Part shown: positions 11,195 to 23,340 of the stretch, in pieces | Layout of the letters: the number at the start of each line of letters is the position of its first letter | Position numbering within the stretch: position 1 is the stretch's first letter | NCBI RefSeq assembly: GCF_963678975.1 | Contig: NC_089285.1 | Location: 7,922,694 to 7,986,693, forward strand | DNA length: 64,000 nt | Direction of reading: 5' to 3' | Source: Dysidea avara | Lineage: Eukaryota > Porifera > Demospongiae > Dictyoceratida > Dysideidae | Position numbers and translations under genes: made by a program | Notes under the pieces: generated by a model | The model's input: the letters and a program-made list of their open reading frames with translations, nothing else | Databases searched by the model: none | What the model was told of the DNA's origin: nothing

Positions 11195-12740
11195 ACTCTA
11201 CATTTGCAGATGTAGCAAAGCTGGCTTTGTTTACTATGTCATTATAGAGTACAAAAGTATTGGTGCAGGCACCTAGGTTAATGTAATTAGTTGCATTACC
11301 TACCCACAACCACTATTCCTTGGAATGTAATTCTGATTACAGTCAATTTTTGTGGTACAATAGGTAGCCTTGTCACAACACCTCAATTTCTCAGCTTCTG
11401 TGACACAAATCATCAATGAATTTGGCACTGAGCAACTGAAGATAAAATGCTGTAGTTATACTCAGTGGCTGGCACATAATTAACATTGTAAGTATAAAAC
11501 TTTAAAATTTAATGCCATCATAATTATGTAGTTGCACCTTTGGCTGCCATAAAGCTTTATCTGTAATATTTAAACTATGCAGAGCCACTCAGACTGGTAA
11601 TTGTGTCAATAGTGTAGTGAGATAATCCACGAACAAACCACCCTGACCACAACAGAATGAAAGATTCTCAAATGTCAGTTTACTATTATGTACAGTATCT
11701 ATAAACAATCAGCTAGTATTGTACATTTGCTAGATGTCACATAGAGCTACTTATAGCTAGAAATGTGATAGCTATACAACTATGTCATAGAGTAGGACAG
11801 TGTACAGAAATGATTCAGGCACCTAGACTATGTTAATGTAATTATATTACCTACAACTGTCCCCCACATGCACCACTACCTTAACCATAATCCATTATTG
11901 TCCCTTTCCTCTAAATGTAATGATTGCTTGAATTGTAATTGGTTTACACAGCTAGTGAGTTTTTGTAGCTTTACCAAAATTCTCTGCTTCTTCAGAACAG
12001 AGTATTACTTCTCATCTGGTGCACAGTAACAATACAAATCATTCCACATTTGTATTAAGATTCTTTACAGACTTTATCTGTAATAGAGTCACTCAGACTG
12101 GTATTGACTAATTTTGTCTATAGTGTAATGAGATTATCCACAAATGGACTACTCTGACCTCATCAAGTTTTTAGGATAGATATTGCTAGTTTTCTATGAA
12201 GTACATAGTTATTACATTTGCAGATGTCACATAAGTATATGGTAGCTACTTTTACATCACAGAGAAGGTATACATCTATACAGTACAAAGAAATTGATGC
12301 AATACCAGGTTAATGTAATTAGTTACATTACCTACAGCTTTTGTCCTCCACAACCACCTTGACCATAATACCATTGTAACTTTCCTTGAAATGTAATTTT
12401 CTTTATGCATAGTTGTGGTTTGCACATAGAGGGAGTTTTGTAGCTTTGCTATGATTTCTCAGGTGTGGAATTAGTAAATCATCAATGTGTGGCCACGGAG
12501 CACCTCAAGATCAAATGCTTCTCACCTGGTTCAAAGTGATAGAATTGTCCCACTGCTGCAAATAATTCCATTGAATGACATCGACCATACATAGTTGTAC
12601 TTATATTGGCATAAAGAGACTTGCCTGAAATTTTTTTATTTTGCAGAGCCACTCAGACTGGTAATTATAATGACTATAATTGTGTCAATAGTGTGATGAG
12701 ATTATCCACAAACAACCCTGAACTCATCAGAAGGAAGTTT
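11195..12740. repeat. Three diverged tandem copies of a 500-560-bp unit
   Basis: Landmarks recur in the same order. 'catttgcagatgt' is at about 11201, 11722 and 12218. 'ggttaatgtaattag' types are at 11276, about 11830 and 12310. 'cactcagactggta' is at about 11586, 12089 and 12652, each followed by 'gagat.atccac'. Spacings of about 500-560 bases define the unit. Copies differ by many substitutions. The block lies between the LINE tail and the 3' end of the second CACTA-like transposase, so it may be the subterminal region of that element. Confidence 0.7.
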
Positions 12741-12926
12741 GTAGATTTACTAGTGGGATTATGCAGCTTAGTTATACCATTTTCAGTTTCATAACAATTA
12801 TGATGTAGGTCTCTCAAAGAAGGATTATATATGCAATATGGTTGGACACTAATAAATAATATGGTTGCACTCTCAAGTGTAGTAGTTACTTGGTTATGCA
12901 CAATAATTGCTCATTGTAAATTAAGA

Positions 12927-15900
12927 TTATATTGTACACAGAGCATGTGGTAAACAAACAAAAGTTACAGCTGAAAGTACTTGTGACTTACGAATGTGTA
13001 GTGGAGTGTGTAAAAACAGTGCTGAATGATTGATGATAGTTTCTCCAATTGTGTTGCATTCCAAGATGTATGCTCTAAAGTGTTTCTCGTAATACGTGCA
13101 ATGTAGTTTTACACAGAAATAAACTTCTGTGTTATTAATTAAATAAATATCCTTGATGCATCCAATCACAGGTAAATCATGTTCAACACGAACAATAACA
13201 CCAACATGTGCTCTATACTCAGTGCATATCTACATAATTATTATATCACAACATCATGGCAGATGAGAACACTTGAGTAGCTTACATGGTATAATGTTGT
13301 AGCATATTATAGCATTCCAAATATCTGGGTTTAAAATCTACTATAGTATACCCTATATATATATACGTACATGTAAAACACTTCTTGTTATTAAAGACCT
13401 GTTAAACTCATGTCGGCAGGTGTACACATATTTACCTACAAAAATTTATATATACTCGCTCACTTGAATGTGGTTAAAATAGGATAAGCTAGGTGTTCCT
13501 TTAAAGTGTCATTGGCAACAGTTTCTCCTGTAATTGGCATGTCATAACAAACTGCAGGCAGCTGAGAAACTTTTACCTGGTCCTGTTTCAACTGCACTCT
13601 CTCGGCCAGGAAACTCTTCAGTTTGTGTAGTTGTATGTAAATAGCAATGATACTGCTGATATCTTGAAGCAAGTGTATAGGGTAGGTTTATAAAATTTCC
13701 AAGTGACTGTGCCAGTTGTTTAAAATATGAGTGTTTTGCTTCAAAACGCATAGTCCAATGACGAACAAGAGGTCCAAACCTACCAAAAAGGTATGAAAAA
13801 TATAGCACCTATATAGTATACATAATTATTATACAGCATTTGGTTCATACTGGATGGTCTCATCATTATGCAAGTAATGTATAGTTCTATAGTGAGTGCC
13901 AGCTATAATTACTATTATTTTGTAATTAGTTATGGTTGTATGCTTGAGAGGTGTCTTATGTTTGGTCGTCACAGAAGTTAGCGGCTAGCCTTTGATGCCC
14001 CAAGTGGGATATGGTAATAGAAAATTAAGCCACTGCATATGGTAGCCTGATACACTGATGTATACACTGACTTACTGAATCATTAGCCGACCCATGTGTA
14101 CCATGAAGTGTTGTTTGGGTAATACACTGTGGCCAGGATATAGCCTACAAAACTCTTCATGATGGTCATTAATGAGTATGTTCAAGTAAGCAGTGTGATC
14201 TTCTGTAATAGAAGGGGAGAACAGAATATCTACAATGTCCATCATCTGTAAATACAGTTCCAAGTATTCATCATCATATGGTATTAAATCTCCAATGACC
14301 ATTGGCAACAGGCGTGCAAGAAGCCACATTTGTGAAGCTATATATAAATAGAAATAAATAGCAAATTTCCACGTGCAGTATTATATGTAGGTACCATTTT
14401 GCTTGAGAGAATTTCCATCAGAATTTATGGTTTGTGCTGAAATAGGAGTAGGCTTGCTTTTTATTTCCATGTAACCATAATGAATATTTTCTAACCTAGA
14501 GTTTAATGTACTTAAGGAAAAATAACATTCTGTTCTCATCATAACTTGAAGCATTAGCTTAACTTCATAAGGAAGGGCGCCTTCCAAAATGTCATGCATG
14601 ACATCTGGAATTAGAGCACCAGAACATACATGAAAATAAGCTAACTCGTTTAAAATGGAGTTACGATTTATTCCATATTCCTTGGATTTCTCCCCAGTTT
14701 TATCCTTTTCCACTTCTTCACATTGATGTTTGTGAGATGTTTTCTCTCGTAATTGAAATTTCTGTTCAAGGAACTTAACAAGGATTGATTACTTTTTGTA
14801 GGCATGTGAGTAGCATAGCTAACCTTTGTCTGAGATTCTTCCTTAGTTGCCATACAATGCCTGCACATTTTCAAAGCACTACAACTCTCTTTAAAGCCTC
14901 CAAGTGCCAAACTGCCTAAATTGTCAGCAGACACTATTGCGAGTGCACCAAACAATTTAAGACATCCTCCATTTACTTTAAATTCAAACCCTGTTTCCTA
15001 TAGAGTAATTGCCATAGAACTACTTTAATTTACCATGATAATTTTCTCACCAGTTTTTTCATGTCGTCAACAAATGGTCTCAGAATTGCATCCATTCCAT
15101 GTACTGCTATATAACTGGATTTAACTAAGGCCATCAACTGGATGGAGGCCAAAGAGGATCTCAGCTTTGGTGACATGTTCCCCAATGTGAAATAAAATGC
15201 ACCTATAGGCATAATCAAAATTAGCACATATAGCTATGATATATTTTCTATATCTTATACCTAGCTTGTGAATCTTGGCTTTAGACCCCAAGGGGTTACA
15301 AGCCTCTAAGTCATCATAGTAAAGCATTATCTGGAGAGAAGGATTCTTCACTGAAAAAACTGAGTGTGATGAATAGACTTTTCCATCGCAGAAATCATGA
15401 AGAACTTCTGATGAAGATTTGTGCCCTTTGTCAACCTAGATAGTGATAAAATTAATAAATTAATCGGATACAAAATGCTAGCTGTTACCTCTGACATAAT
15501 TGCTTTGTTGTTCAGTAATGTTTGTAGCGTTTGCAAGACTGGGATGTAAATAAATGTATCATGCTTAGTAACTAACTTCCGACTGCTACCAGACCCTTTC
15601 CATACATGTCGTTCACCTAGCTCTATGGTAACAGGCTCCTGCATGGAGATGAACACAGTATACATGCTTGCATGCATAGCTACAGTGACATTTATATAAT
15701 GATGGGTATTATAATATCAAAATGTGGCTTACACAAAAATCGAAGTTCTTCAAACAGTATTGCATTTGTTTGTACTTGGTTTCTAGTCCTACAAATGGAT
15801 TTTCATGCTTGCTGAAGCAGTCTTCCAGCTCACTCATTACTGACGGTGAAATATCTGTTGTAGACAGTGCTTTGAACACCTGTAATAATATCAAAACATG

Positions 15901-16440
15901 CCGCATATAGCTATACATACTGCAGCTAGCAATGCTCATACCTGTGATCTTAAACAATTAACATTTTGATGAGTAAGTGTTGTAATGCTATCAACCATAC
16001 TGTCAACTGTAACCTGGGTTAATTTATGCTTCTCTTTTAATCCAAGTAAAAATAGAGCAGATGACCGCTGCAGATTCTCAGGTGAAGTGTCAATTTCCAT
16101 TGCTTGATCACTAATTTCATCCTGGCCAGTATTTATGCTTTCTTCTGTTGGTGTATAGTCGGATGTGTCATTACCGGAAGTAAATACTTCTTTATCTCGT
16201 GTACTTGCAGCTACTATCATATTTGGCTCAATTCCATCATTGTGCATTGCATATAAATGATTTTTAAATGTTCCAAAATTTTTGTAAACTCTTTGGCAAC
16301 CATTAATGCCACATGTAACTGTAAAATCAGGCTGGCTTACATGTAACAGGCGAAGATGCTTTATATACTCACCAATTTTAAACAGGTTGATTTGCCATAC
16401 CGACGGGACATAGCTGACACTTTACCAATGCCATTCTATA
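12927..16440 (-). CDS. Second, diverged CACTA-like transposase, multi-exon
   Basis: This is a paralogue of the 3701-7683 gene with the same block order. Two C2H2 fingers lie at about 16440-16250 (CGINGCQRVYKNF...HLYAMH), then LYYDDLEACNPLGSKAKIHK (15330-15260), ADNLGSLALGGFKES with CRHCM (14930-14840), PDVMHDILEGALPYE (14620-14560), LLPMVIGDLIPYDDE...LPKQHFMVHMGRLM (14320-14075), LVRHWTMRFEAKHSYFKQL (13770-13700), and a C-terminal part (GCIKDIYLINNTEVYF, about 13170-12930). The first finger seems to change frame near 16395, so the start is uncertain and the gene may be decayed. It is divergent from the SAM gene at 16672, as in the first element. Confidence 0.7.
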
Positions 16441-16671
16441 ACACGCAATATAAAAGTGACAGAGATAATATTATAGACTATAGCTACTTCGGGAACACAC
16501 TTTTTGTAAATGTCAACTATGTATAGCTATTCCGGATGATCTAGGAGTAAATATTATCATACAACTGCATGTTTATCTACGTAGATATCACGTGAGCAAT
16601 GCAAAGATAAAAGCGACAGCAACTCAGTTCGCGATCGTGCAACTATAGCTTTCAGTGAAGGTGTGCATATC

Positions 16672-18845
16672 ATGGCATATGTTAACATTGAAGATTTCAG
16701 TCACCAGCAGCTAGCAGATTATCTCGCAACAAGTGCGGGAATTCGAAGTGAAGCTGTTTCGGAATTCCAAGCTAATCTGATCAATGGGGATGCGTTCCTT
16801 AGCATGTCTGAAGATGATTTAAAAGACCTGCTCCCTGTCATAGGGGATAGAATCCAGATAAGAAACTTGTTAAAGAAATTGCGAGAGGTAAATTCTGACT
16901 TCTCATACATACTGAGCAGTCTAGCTATATAGTTTATGAAATCTGTAGCTAGTCTATAGATACATTATATACGTATATAGCAATCGTGCTACTTGATATA
17001 TATGGTGATTTTTAAATATCTCCTTTCATGCACAGCAGCAACATAGCAGTGTTAGCAACAACCTCGCTGTTCAACCGGATGACACTGCAGAGCGCAGCAG
17101 GATTTCCATCATGGAGTCAGAAGAAAGCAGTATCCTTGGAAGCAGCAGTTCATCCAGCATGTTGGACATTTCAAGCGCTAGCTCGATACATGACCAACCA
17201 AGACCACTACTGGATAATGAAATTGCTCCCACTACTTCTACGCCAGCTATTACTTCTGGATCCAGTCTACAGAGCATTGAAGTGAGCTTGCCAAATATCA
17301 ACCATGACTGGCACCTAAGCTTCACGATTCCGGATCTGAAAACCTTTCCAGCATCCGTCCAGGATGCTGTGAGGTCTGGGATAGTAGATGGACGAGCGAG
17401 GAGGGAGATCACTCAAGTTTTAAGGACATATATATGTGCACATACAATCACTCCAACTCCGGAGCAGTACAAGACAGTCTGCAAAGCATTAATAACGAAA
17501 TTTCCATCACTACAGGACACCGCTGAAGGGCAGAGCAAATATGTAAGATAAATTTTTCTGCATGTGCAAGTGCATTTTGATGTACCTGAATAGGGATCGT
17601 GGAAGCTTGGTTTGAGGAATGCTTTCAAAATTTTCCGGAAAAAAATGCCTAAAGAAGACAAGAGAAAAGCCTCACCAGTTCCAAAAAGGTTAAGGCTATG
17701 CAATGAGGAAGAGTCAGACATGGACGAGGAGGAGTATGCCACAGCTGTACAGGACTTGAAGACAGAGTACACAAAGGTCACTCAAAAGAAAGGGGGTAGC
17801 TATGCAGAACTGAAGAGATTGATGGAAGCTACTAAAACAAAGCGTCGCTACTGGATTAGGAATAGTGAACCAATGTTATCTGAAGTCATTGAAAATTTTC
17901 CAGTCTTGAGCTCTTCCCGATGGGTATGCATACCTATATGTGTGTAATATGATAATTAAGAAATATAAATTTTGAGCTGCATGTGCATGCAAATGTAAAC
18001 TATATAAGGTGTACATGCATGAAATAAATTGTAGCCTAATTAAACTTCTGATATTTATCTATTTTTAGATACGGCTAGAATTTAAAGAACTTGTATCGTA
18101 TGAGGCAAACATCAATAAACTCATGGAAACGTGGTCAAAATGGCGTCGTAAGATTATGGCACTAGCTAAACTAGAAGCTGTCCACAGGCCACTTATTAAA
18201 AAGTTAGTAGATATACTAGATGAAGAGGATGAAGATTTACACTCTCCTGATGGTATGTACACATATACAGTATATACATAAGCATTATGAGTGTCATTTC
18301 CTCTTGGAGACCATAAAGATGTGGTATGCTTAGATATACTTAATAGGCACTTTTTTCCACGAGGAATGGGAAAAGATGTCGTTTTTATGAAAAAGTTTGA
18401 GGTATAGCTATACAGTATAATATTATATAAAAATACCATCATTGTATGTGCATGTATATGCCTTAATATTGTTGGATAGAAAAGTTATATACACATATAC
18501 ATTGTTTTTTATTTGGATTTTTTTTCTGCAGACCTGTGACAAAGACATAGATAATGGGGTCTCCAAAATAAAGCAGAGTGCACCTTACTTAGTAATCACT
18601 GGAGTACCAGGAGATGTCAACTGTCAAATCTTTGTGTGTGCTGAGCAAGAAACTGTTATTGAGTCCAGTAGCGTCAGTGATGCCATGATTGACTTGATCG
18701 CAGCATATTTTACCTTTAACATAACATATCCAAAATTTATCAAGTGTTTGTTGCTGTTCATCCAGCACTTCGTCTTCGGATTGAAAGACAGCCAGGAAGT
18801 TCCTATGGTAGTAACAAACATTATAAGAAATTTAGAAAAGATGTG
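16672..18845 (+). CDS. Second SAM-domain accessory protein, multi-exon
   Basis: The first exon, ATG 16672 to 16887, encodes a SAM domain (FSHQQLADYLATSAGI ... LLPVIGDRIQIRNLLKKL) and ends at a GT donor. Later exons are about 17037-17541 (acidic/serine linker, then ARREITQVLRTYI), 17595-17922 (GSWKLGLRNAFKIFRKK), 18069-18252, a weak small exon near 18350-18402, and 18532-18845, closing with TGA. The order and key blocks (GSWxxGL, ending in a membrane-like IKCLLLFIQHF segment) match the gene at 7897-9940. Sequence identity by eye is modest, so the two element lineages separated some time ago. Function is inferred only from pairing with the transposase. Confidence 0.68.
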
Positions 18846-18849
18846 AATT

Positions 18850-19316
18850 AAACACTTATCATTTATTCAAACTTGTTAATTTAATTATGTACAATGTTTG
18901 TAATACACTTTTCATTAAAAACTCACATCATTGAATGCTTGGCTATGGGATGTATATAGAAGGGTGTACAAGAGAATTATGAAGGGTTATCTAAGTACCT
19001 AAGATCAGATTCAGCTAATCTATTTAAGGAGTATACTAAACCCTAACGGAGAGTAAAATCAGTTACCATTTGACTCCACAAAGGGTGTAACAATTTGAAA
19101 AGGTGTACATAAAATATTTAAGGGCATTCAGAAAACACCCCTTTAGTACAAGGGGTGTTTGTTGAAGATATATAAAGTGTAGAGTAGACACCATTATGCA
19201 GTGTTAAGAAAAGCAACTTGCAAGGGTGTAAAAGGAACACCCTAAAGGGAGCCCCACAAAAATGGCACTTATAACACCCCTAAAGGTGTTTACCATACAC
19301 CCCATTTTTAACTGTG
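18850..19316. mobile_element. Right subterminal region and terminus of the second CACTA-like element
   Basis: From about 19080 the sequence is dense in AGGGGTGT/ACACCCCT motifs in both orientations, a typical subterminal repeat pattern of CACTA elements. It ends in ...TTTTTAACTGTG at 19316 followed by TA. Reverse-complemented this reads CACAGTTAAAAATGGGG, close to the CACTGTTAAAA ends of the other two elements in the window. I found no matching left terminus between 11170 and 12930, so the left end is missing or too diverged. Confidence 0.6.
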
Positions 19317-19379
19317 TATGCTTACCGAGCATAAATACATTTATATATACATAGATGATTGTGGACAGATTATTTCAAG

Positions 19380-19948
19380 TTGATAATGCAGAAGACCAGC
19401 TAGTACCCACTGAGGCTGTCGCAGTTTGAAGAAAATGCTATTTACTATGCTGCAGGATATGTTGTTTATAAACTAATCAAGAAACATCGGCAGAGCACAG
19501 AAGAAAGGGCAGTTAAATTGTGGGGGCATTATTGTCCATGGTTGGGCAAGATGCTGTTGGGGACACCCCTCAGGATACCAGCTCATACCTGGACTATGTC
19601 AAAACTTGGACCTGCACTAATGATAGGGGAGGCTTGCGGCATGTATCTGATGATACATATAGGTGCTTTGTCGCCATTGAGATGATCACCTATAGGCTTA
19701 TTGCAGCAGGAGAGCAAAAAGAAAAGGTGATGTGTGAGGTGGTTTGTGATGAAAATGTAAAGTTCCTGTGGGAAATCGCTACTGATATTTCTGATGAAAA
19801 AGTAAAGATGTCACTTTTACGAGAAGTCGCTCAAGAGTGGTTTACTATTAGAGGATTCTCCATTGCAAGCCAGCTTGTGGAGCAGTACAAATTAGCTACT
19901 AAAAAGAACATCAAAGGTACAAAAGGAACAAGAAAAGAATTACATTAG
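19380..19948 (+). CDS. Transposon-associated ORF of unknown function (partial)
   Basis: An open stretch reads YYAAGYVVYKLIKKHR, then MVGQDA, YVKTWTCTNDRGGLRHVSD, a helical middle, and a C-terminus with EWFTIRGFSIASQLVEQYK and a lysine-rich tail, ending at TAG 19948. This block (AGYV..KL, WxxxxxRGGL, TIRGFS) is one I associate with C-terminal parts of unclassified transposon proteins in corals and sponges; that is memory, not a search. No start codon fits the conserved beginning, so it is a 3' fragment or the last exon. It converges on the P-like gene with a gap of about 80 bases. Confidence 0.5.
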
Positions 19949-20025
19949 TACAATCATTATGTTAGTAATTAAACATTGTCACATTGTTATAAATTTAATT
20001 TCTTTTAAAGTCAGAATAACAGTAA

Positions 20026-23000
20026 TTAATTAAAATTAAGTCGTTTGCATTTACGCTTGGGTAAGGGTCTGGACAATGGGGATAATGAGCCCATGCTCTT
20101 TCTTTTCTTGGCAATGTTACTACTCCCGTCACAGGCTAATGACTTTTGAACTACCAGTGCCTGGGCATTCTCCAAGCACTGCTTCATAGATGGGTTGTCA
20201 TTGCGGAAACCCCTGGATCTCTGCTGGCCAAAGAAGATTTCCAATAGGTCCTGATTAAAGCGCTCTGTCAACACATACTCTATTCCATTTTGATCCAATA
20301 GAAACTTGATTACTTCTCTCAGTGAATGAACTAAACAATAACAGCTTTTTAGCATCACCTTTAAAATGCAGTGACACTTACCACAAATCTTTATTCCTTC
20401 CACAGTCTGGTCTGGTAATAAACAGTATTTCTTGGCTCCAGCAGGAATCTTCTCATTGCCTTCCACCCATTTCTGCCAGTCATCCAAATACTTAAGCAGG
20501 GTCCCTTCCAACCACTATAATGTAAACACCAAGTATTGTATTGTCTAGACCAAGGAAAATATACGAACTACCTCAAGCCTTTCATCACCAGCTTCATAAA
20601 ATGGTTTGACATTAGGCTTTTTTTTGATTATATGTTCATCTACAGAGCGCGTGTTGCATATGTCAAAAAACTTGTCAAAAATTCTGCAAATCATTTCTGT
20701 TGCTGTGGTATCAATGGTAGACTCCTTCAGTGTCCTTAGGGTCTGGAAACTATTGGCAACTGAAGTACTCAATACCTAAACATAAATAACTATAATGAAC
20801 ATAAAACAAGGGATAGTATCTCATACAATTCCGGCACTGGCTAGGATAGACTGTGCGACTAGCAGCCCAGTCTATCCATAAAACAAGGGATAGACTGGGC
20901 TGCTAGTCGCACATTCATACGAGAATAAGATGTCAGTTGTATGTGTTCACGAGTCAGTTTTTTTCCAATGTACAGCCCAGTCTCAGGAACTGTTTTCTCA
21001 CACAATTCTACCAAATGTGCCCACTTTATCTCATGTCCATCATTCTGCCATACAAATTAACATGAATAACATATATATCAGATTTACTCTTACTATCAAA
21101 TTCCGGGTTCCTTTAGCTTGTAAATTGTACCATGCATTACAGATTGTCTTCAACAAATGTGGTGCATCTGGCATGAGATACACAAAGTGGCCACTCCGAC
21201 TGATATTTGGTGCTTTGTATGTAACACCAGATTTCTGGTATTCTGAAATATTATGCATTCGGAAAAATTTTCGGTTACTAGAAGCACCATCTGCAACCAC
21301 AGAAACAACTGTCAAACCAGCAAGTTGCAACATCCTGATGGCCCTCCACACAACAGGCATGAGCTGCTCTGCTGTTGCACCTACAAAAATTATCATCTAC
21401 AATTTACACTTGAATTATCACACCTGTTGTTGCAAAATGAGCAATTGGTAAATCCAAATGAAAAGTTAACCCCCTGACCATCATGGTTAGCATATGTGTT
21501 GCTACTTCTCTGTCAGAAAGTTTTTGCTGCTTGCATTGTTGCTGTAACTGTGTAAACTTGTGCTCTAGGGTTCCTGCTCCATAATCAACAAAGCCGGTAA
21601 TCTCCCCAGACATCTTGTTGAACACCAAGTCAGCACGGATCTTCATTTCATCTAACACCAAAATAACGTACCTGTACACAAATTAAAATACAAAAACCTT
21701 AATTAGTAACCATGATCAGACCTTTCCCAATCCTTCATCTGATCTACCTTAGCTTCTTGGATCATATGATTGAACAAGTCTGCATTAAAGCCAGGTTGCA
21801 ATTTGGTCCAATGTGTGTAGTCTTTAAGAGTTCGCTGTGATGGCAAACAAATAAAGCCAGATTCTCGAATTATCTGGTATGTTTTGCTTGATGTTAGCAT
21901 AATATTTAAACACCATCGTATGAATAAAGGGTGCCATCGAACTCCGGTCTTCTTTGCTTTCCATGCAGCAACCTAAAACATAGAAGGTTGTAGTCTTTAC
22001 GTTTTCATAGGTACACAGCCTACCTGCTGTTCCCAAAATACCCGCTTAAATTCATCTTCTTCCAGTACTTGATGGCTGTCTACAACCTTTTCTAAATCAC
22101 ATCTGAGATCATCTGCCACAACCACTCCATTGCTTTCCAGTATGCTGTCTAGCCTCATTCTCAACTGCTTTAACTGCCTGGTTTTAATGTGTAAAGCTTT
22201 CTGAAGTGATTTTATGCGAGCACTCTTTTGTGGTGTTCTTAAAAATCTTGTGTTGGTATACACAGATGGAACAACTGACCTGTTTCTGAGCTTAGAAAAC
22301 AATGCTCGAAGTGTGTTACAAAATCCATAACATGGAGCACACAGATCACCAGCAATTAGCAGTTCACATTTAGCATGTCGAATGGTTGTACTGTGCTGTT
22401 CTCCGTTGACCGTTATGCAAAATGATTGATCTAAGTAAGCCACAACTTCTCCACCTTGTGATGTGAAAATTCCTTTCCGAATCCTGGCCATGGCAATATA
22501 TCTGACATCAAAATTTCCCTGACAAACACTAGCAGAGGAAACAGCACCAATCAAACTTAACAAACTTTCGTTATTCATAGATGAGGGAAATTGGTCAAGA
22601 ATAGCACATTGATAGGGAACAGCATGGTCAGCAACATGAACTTCCCAGGTAAGATCTTCTTTAATTAACAAAAGCCGTAATATGATTAGTGGTTTGAGAT
22701 GACACTGACTGAAAGTTTCAAATATTCTTAACTCCACTTGAGTATAGCTAAAGAACCACCCTTCTGGTAGTCCATTCAGAGCTAATAACTGAGCACAAGA
22801 GTCAAGAGATTCCTATAGCACATCAAGATAGTTTCTACCACAATATACACTAATGACAATACCTGAACAGAGGCTTGCAGTTGCATTGTTTCTGAACAAT
22901 CATCTGCCTATACAAAAACACATCAATTAACAGTGACTGTACACTATTAATTACTAATAATTACTAAACAAGAGCATTAATATCACAATGTCTACGCCAC

Positions 23001-23340
23001 AACTTACAGGAACATTGGGTGCCAGCTCTGACACAATTTCATTGATAGCACCTAATGAAGCACCCAGCACTGGTTCACCACTACCTCCTAGTGGCTCCCT
23101 GCTATCATCTGGTGGCTCTCTGCTATCTTCAGCTGGCTCAATCCAGTTATCATGTGGTGGCTCCCTGCTATCATCTGGTGGTTCCCTGCTATCATCTGGT
23201 GGCTTCCTGTTATCTTCACGTGGCTCAGCCCTGTTATCATGTGATGGCTCCCTGCTACTATCTGGTGGCCTCTCGCTTTCATCTTCCAATCTAGTTGATC
23301 CAAATTCATTATCCAAGCTGAGAACAATCCACAAAACCAC
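20026..23340 (-). CDS. P-element-like transposase, at least ten exons
   Basis: Exons read on the minus strand are 23340-23008, 22907-22863, 22812-22024, 21972-21722, 21671-21424, 21380-21094, 21044-20895, 20775-20572, 20514-20382 and 20330-20026. Their summed length is a multiple of three (about 914 residues). The catalytic part shows YVILVLDEMKIRADLV, GFVDYG, VATHMLTMMVRGL, VVADGASSNRKFF, DAPHLLKTICNAW, INDGHEIKWAHL, the LTREHIQLTSYSRMNVRLAA block, and a C-terminal LTERFNQDLLEIFFGQQR. This is the layout of P-element/THAP9-type transposases. No N-terminal THAP finger was found. Instead the first visible exon has PPDDSRE-type repeats, and a further upstream exon may be missing. The exon ending at 20895 lacks a GT donor because of a local rearrangement. 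Termini were not identified. Confidence 0.78.
20799..20920. repeat. Inverted duplication of an exon end (hairpin) inside the P-like gene
   Basis: GTGCGACTAGCAGCCCAG, the end of the exon at 21044-20895 on the minus strand, is repeated in inverted orientation at about 20853-20870. Together they form a near-perfect hairpin of about 26-base arms. The 16-base string ataaaacaagggatag also occurs twice, at about 20799 and 20880. Confidence 0.8.
22990..23290 (-). repeat. In-frame 30-bp-type coding repeats (PPDDSRE)
   Basis: The first visible P-like exon contains about seven tandem units coding for variants of EPPDDSR and EPxDNR. The DNA unit is 'tggtggctccctgctatcatc' and relatives on the plus strand. 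It probably forms a disordered acidic linker. Units are similar enough to suggest recent expansion. Confidence 0.7.

Noticed and set aside
13000-13021. Possible CACTG terminus (TGTGTAAAAACAGTG) as an end of the second CACTA-like element
   Set aside because: It lies inside the coding part of the transposase C-terminus, is in the orientation of a right end, and is not followed by TA.
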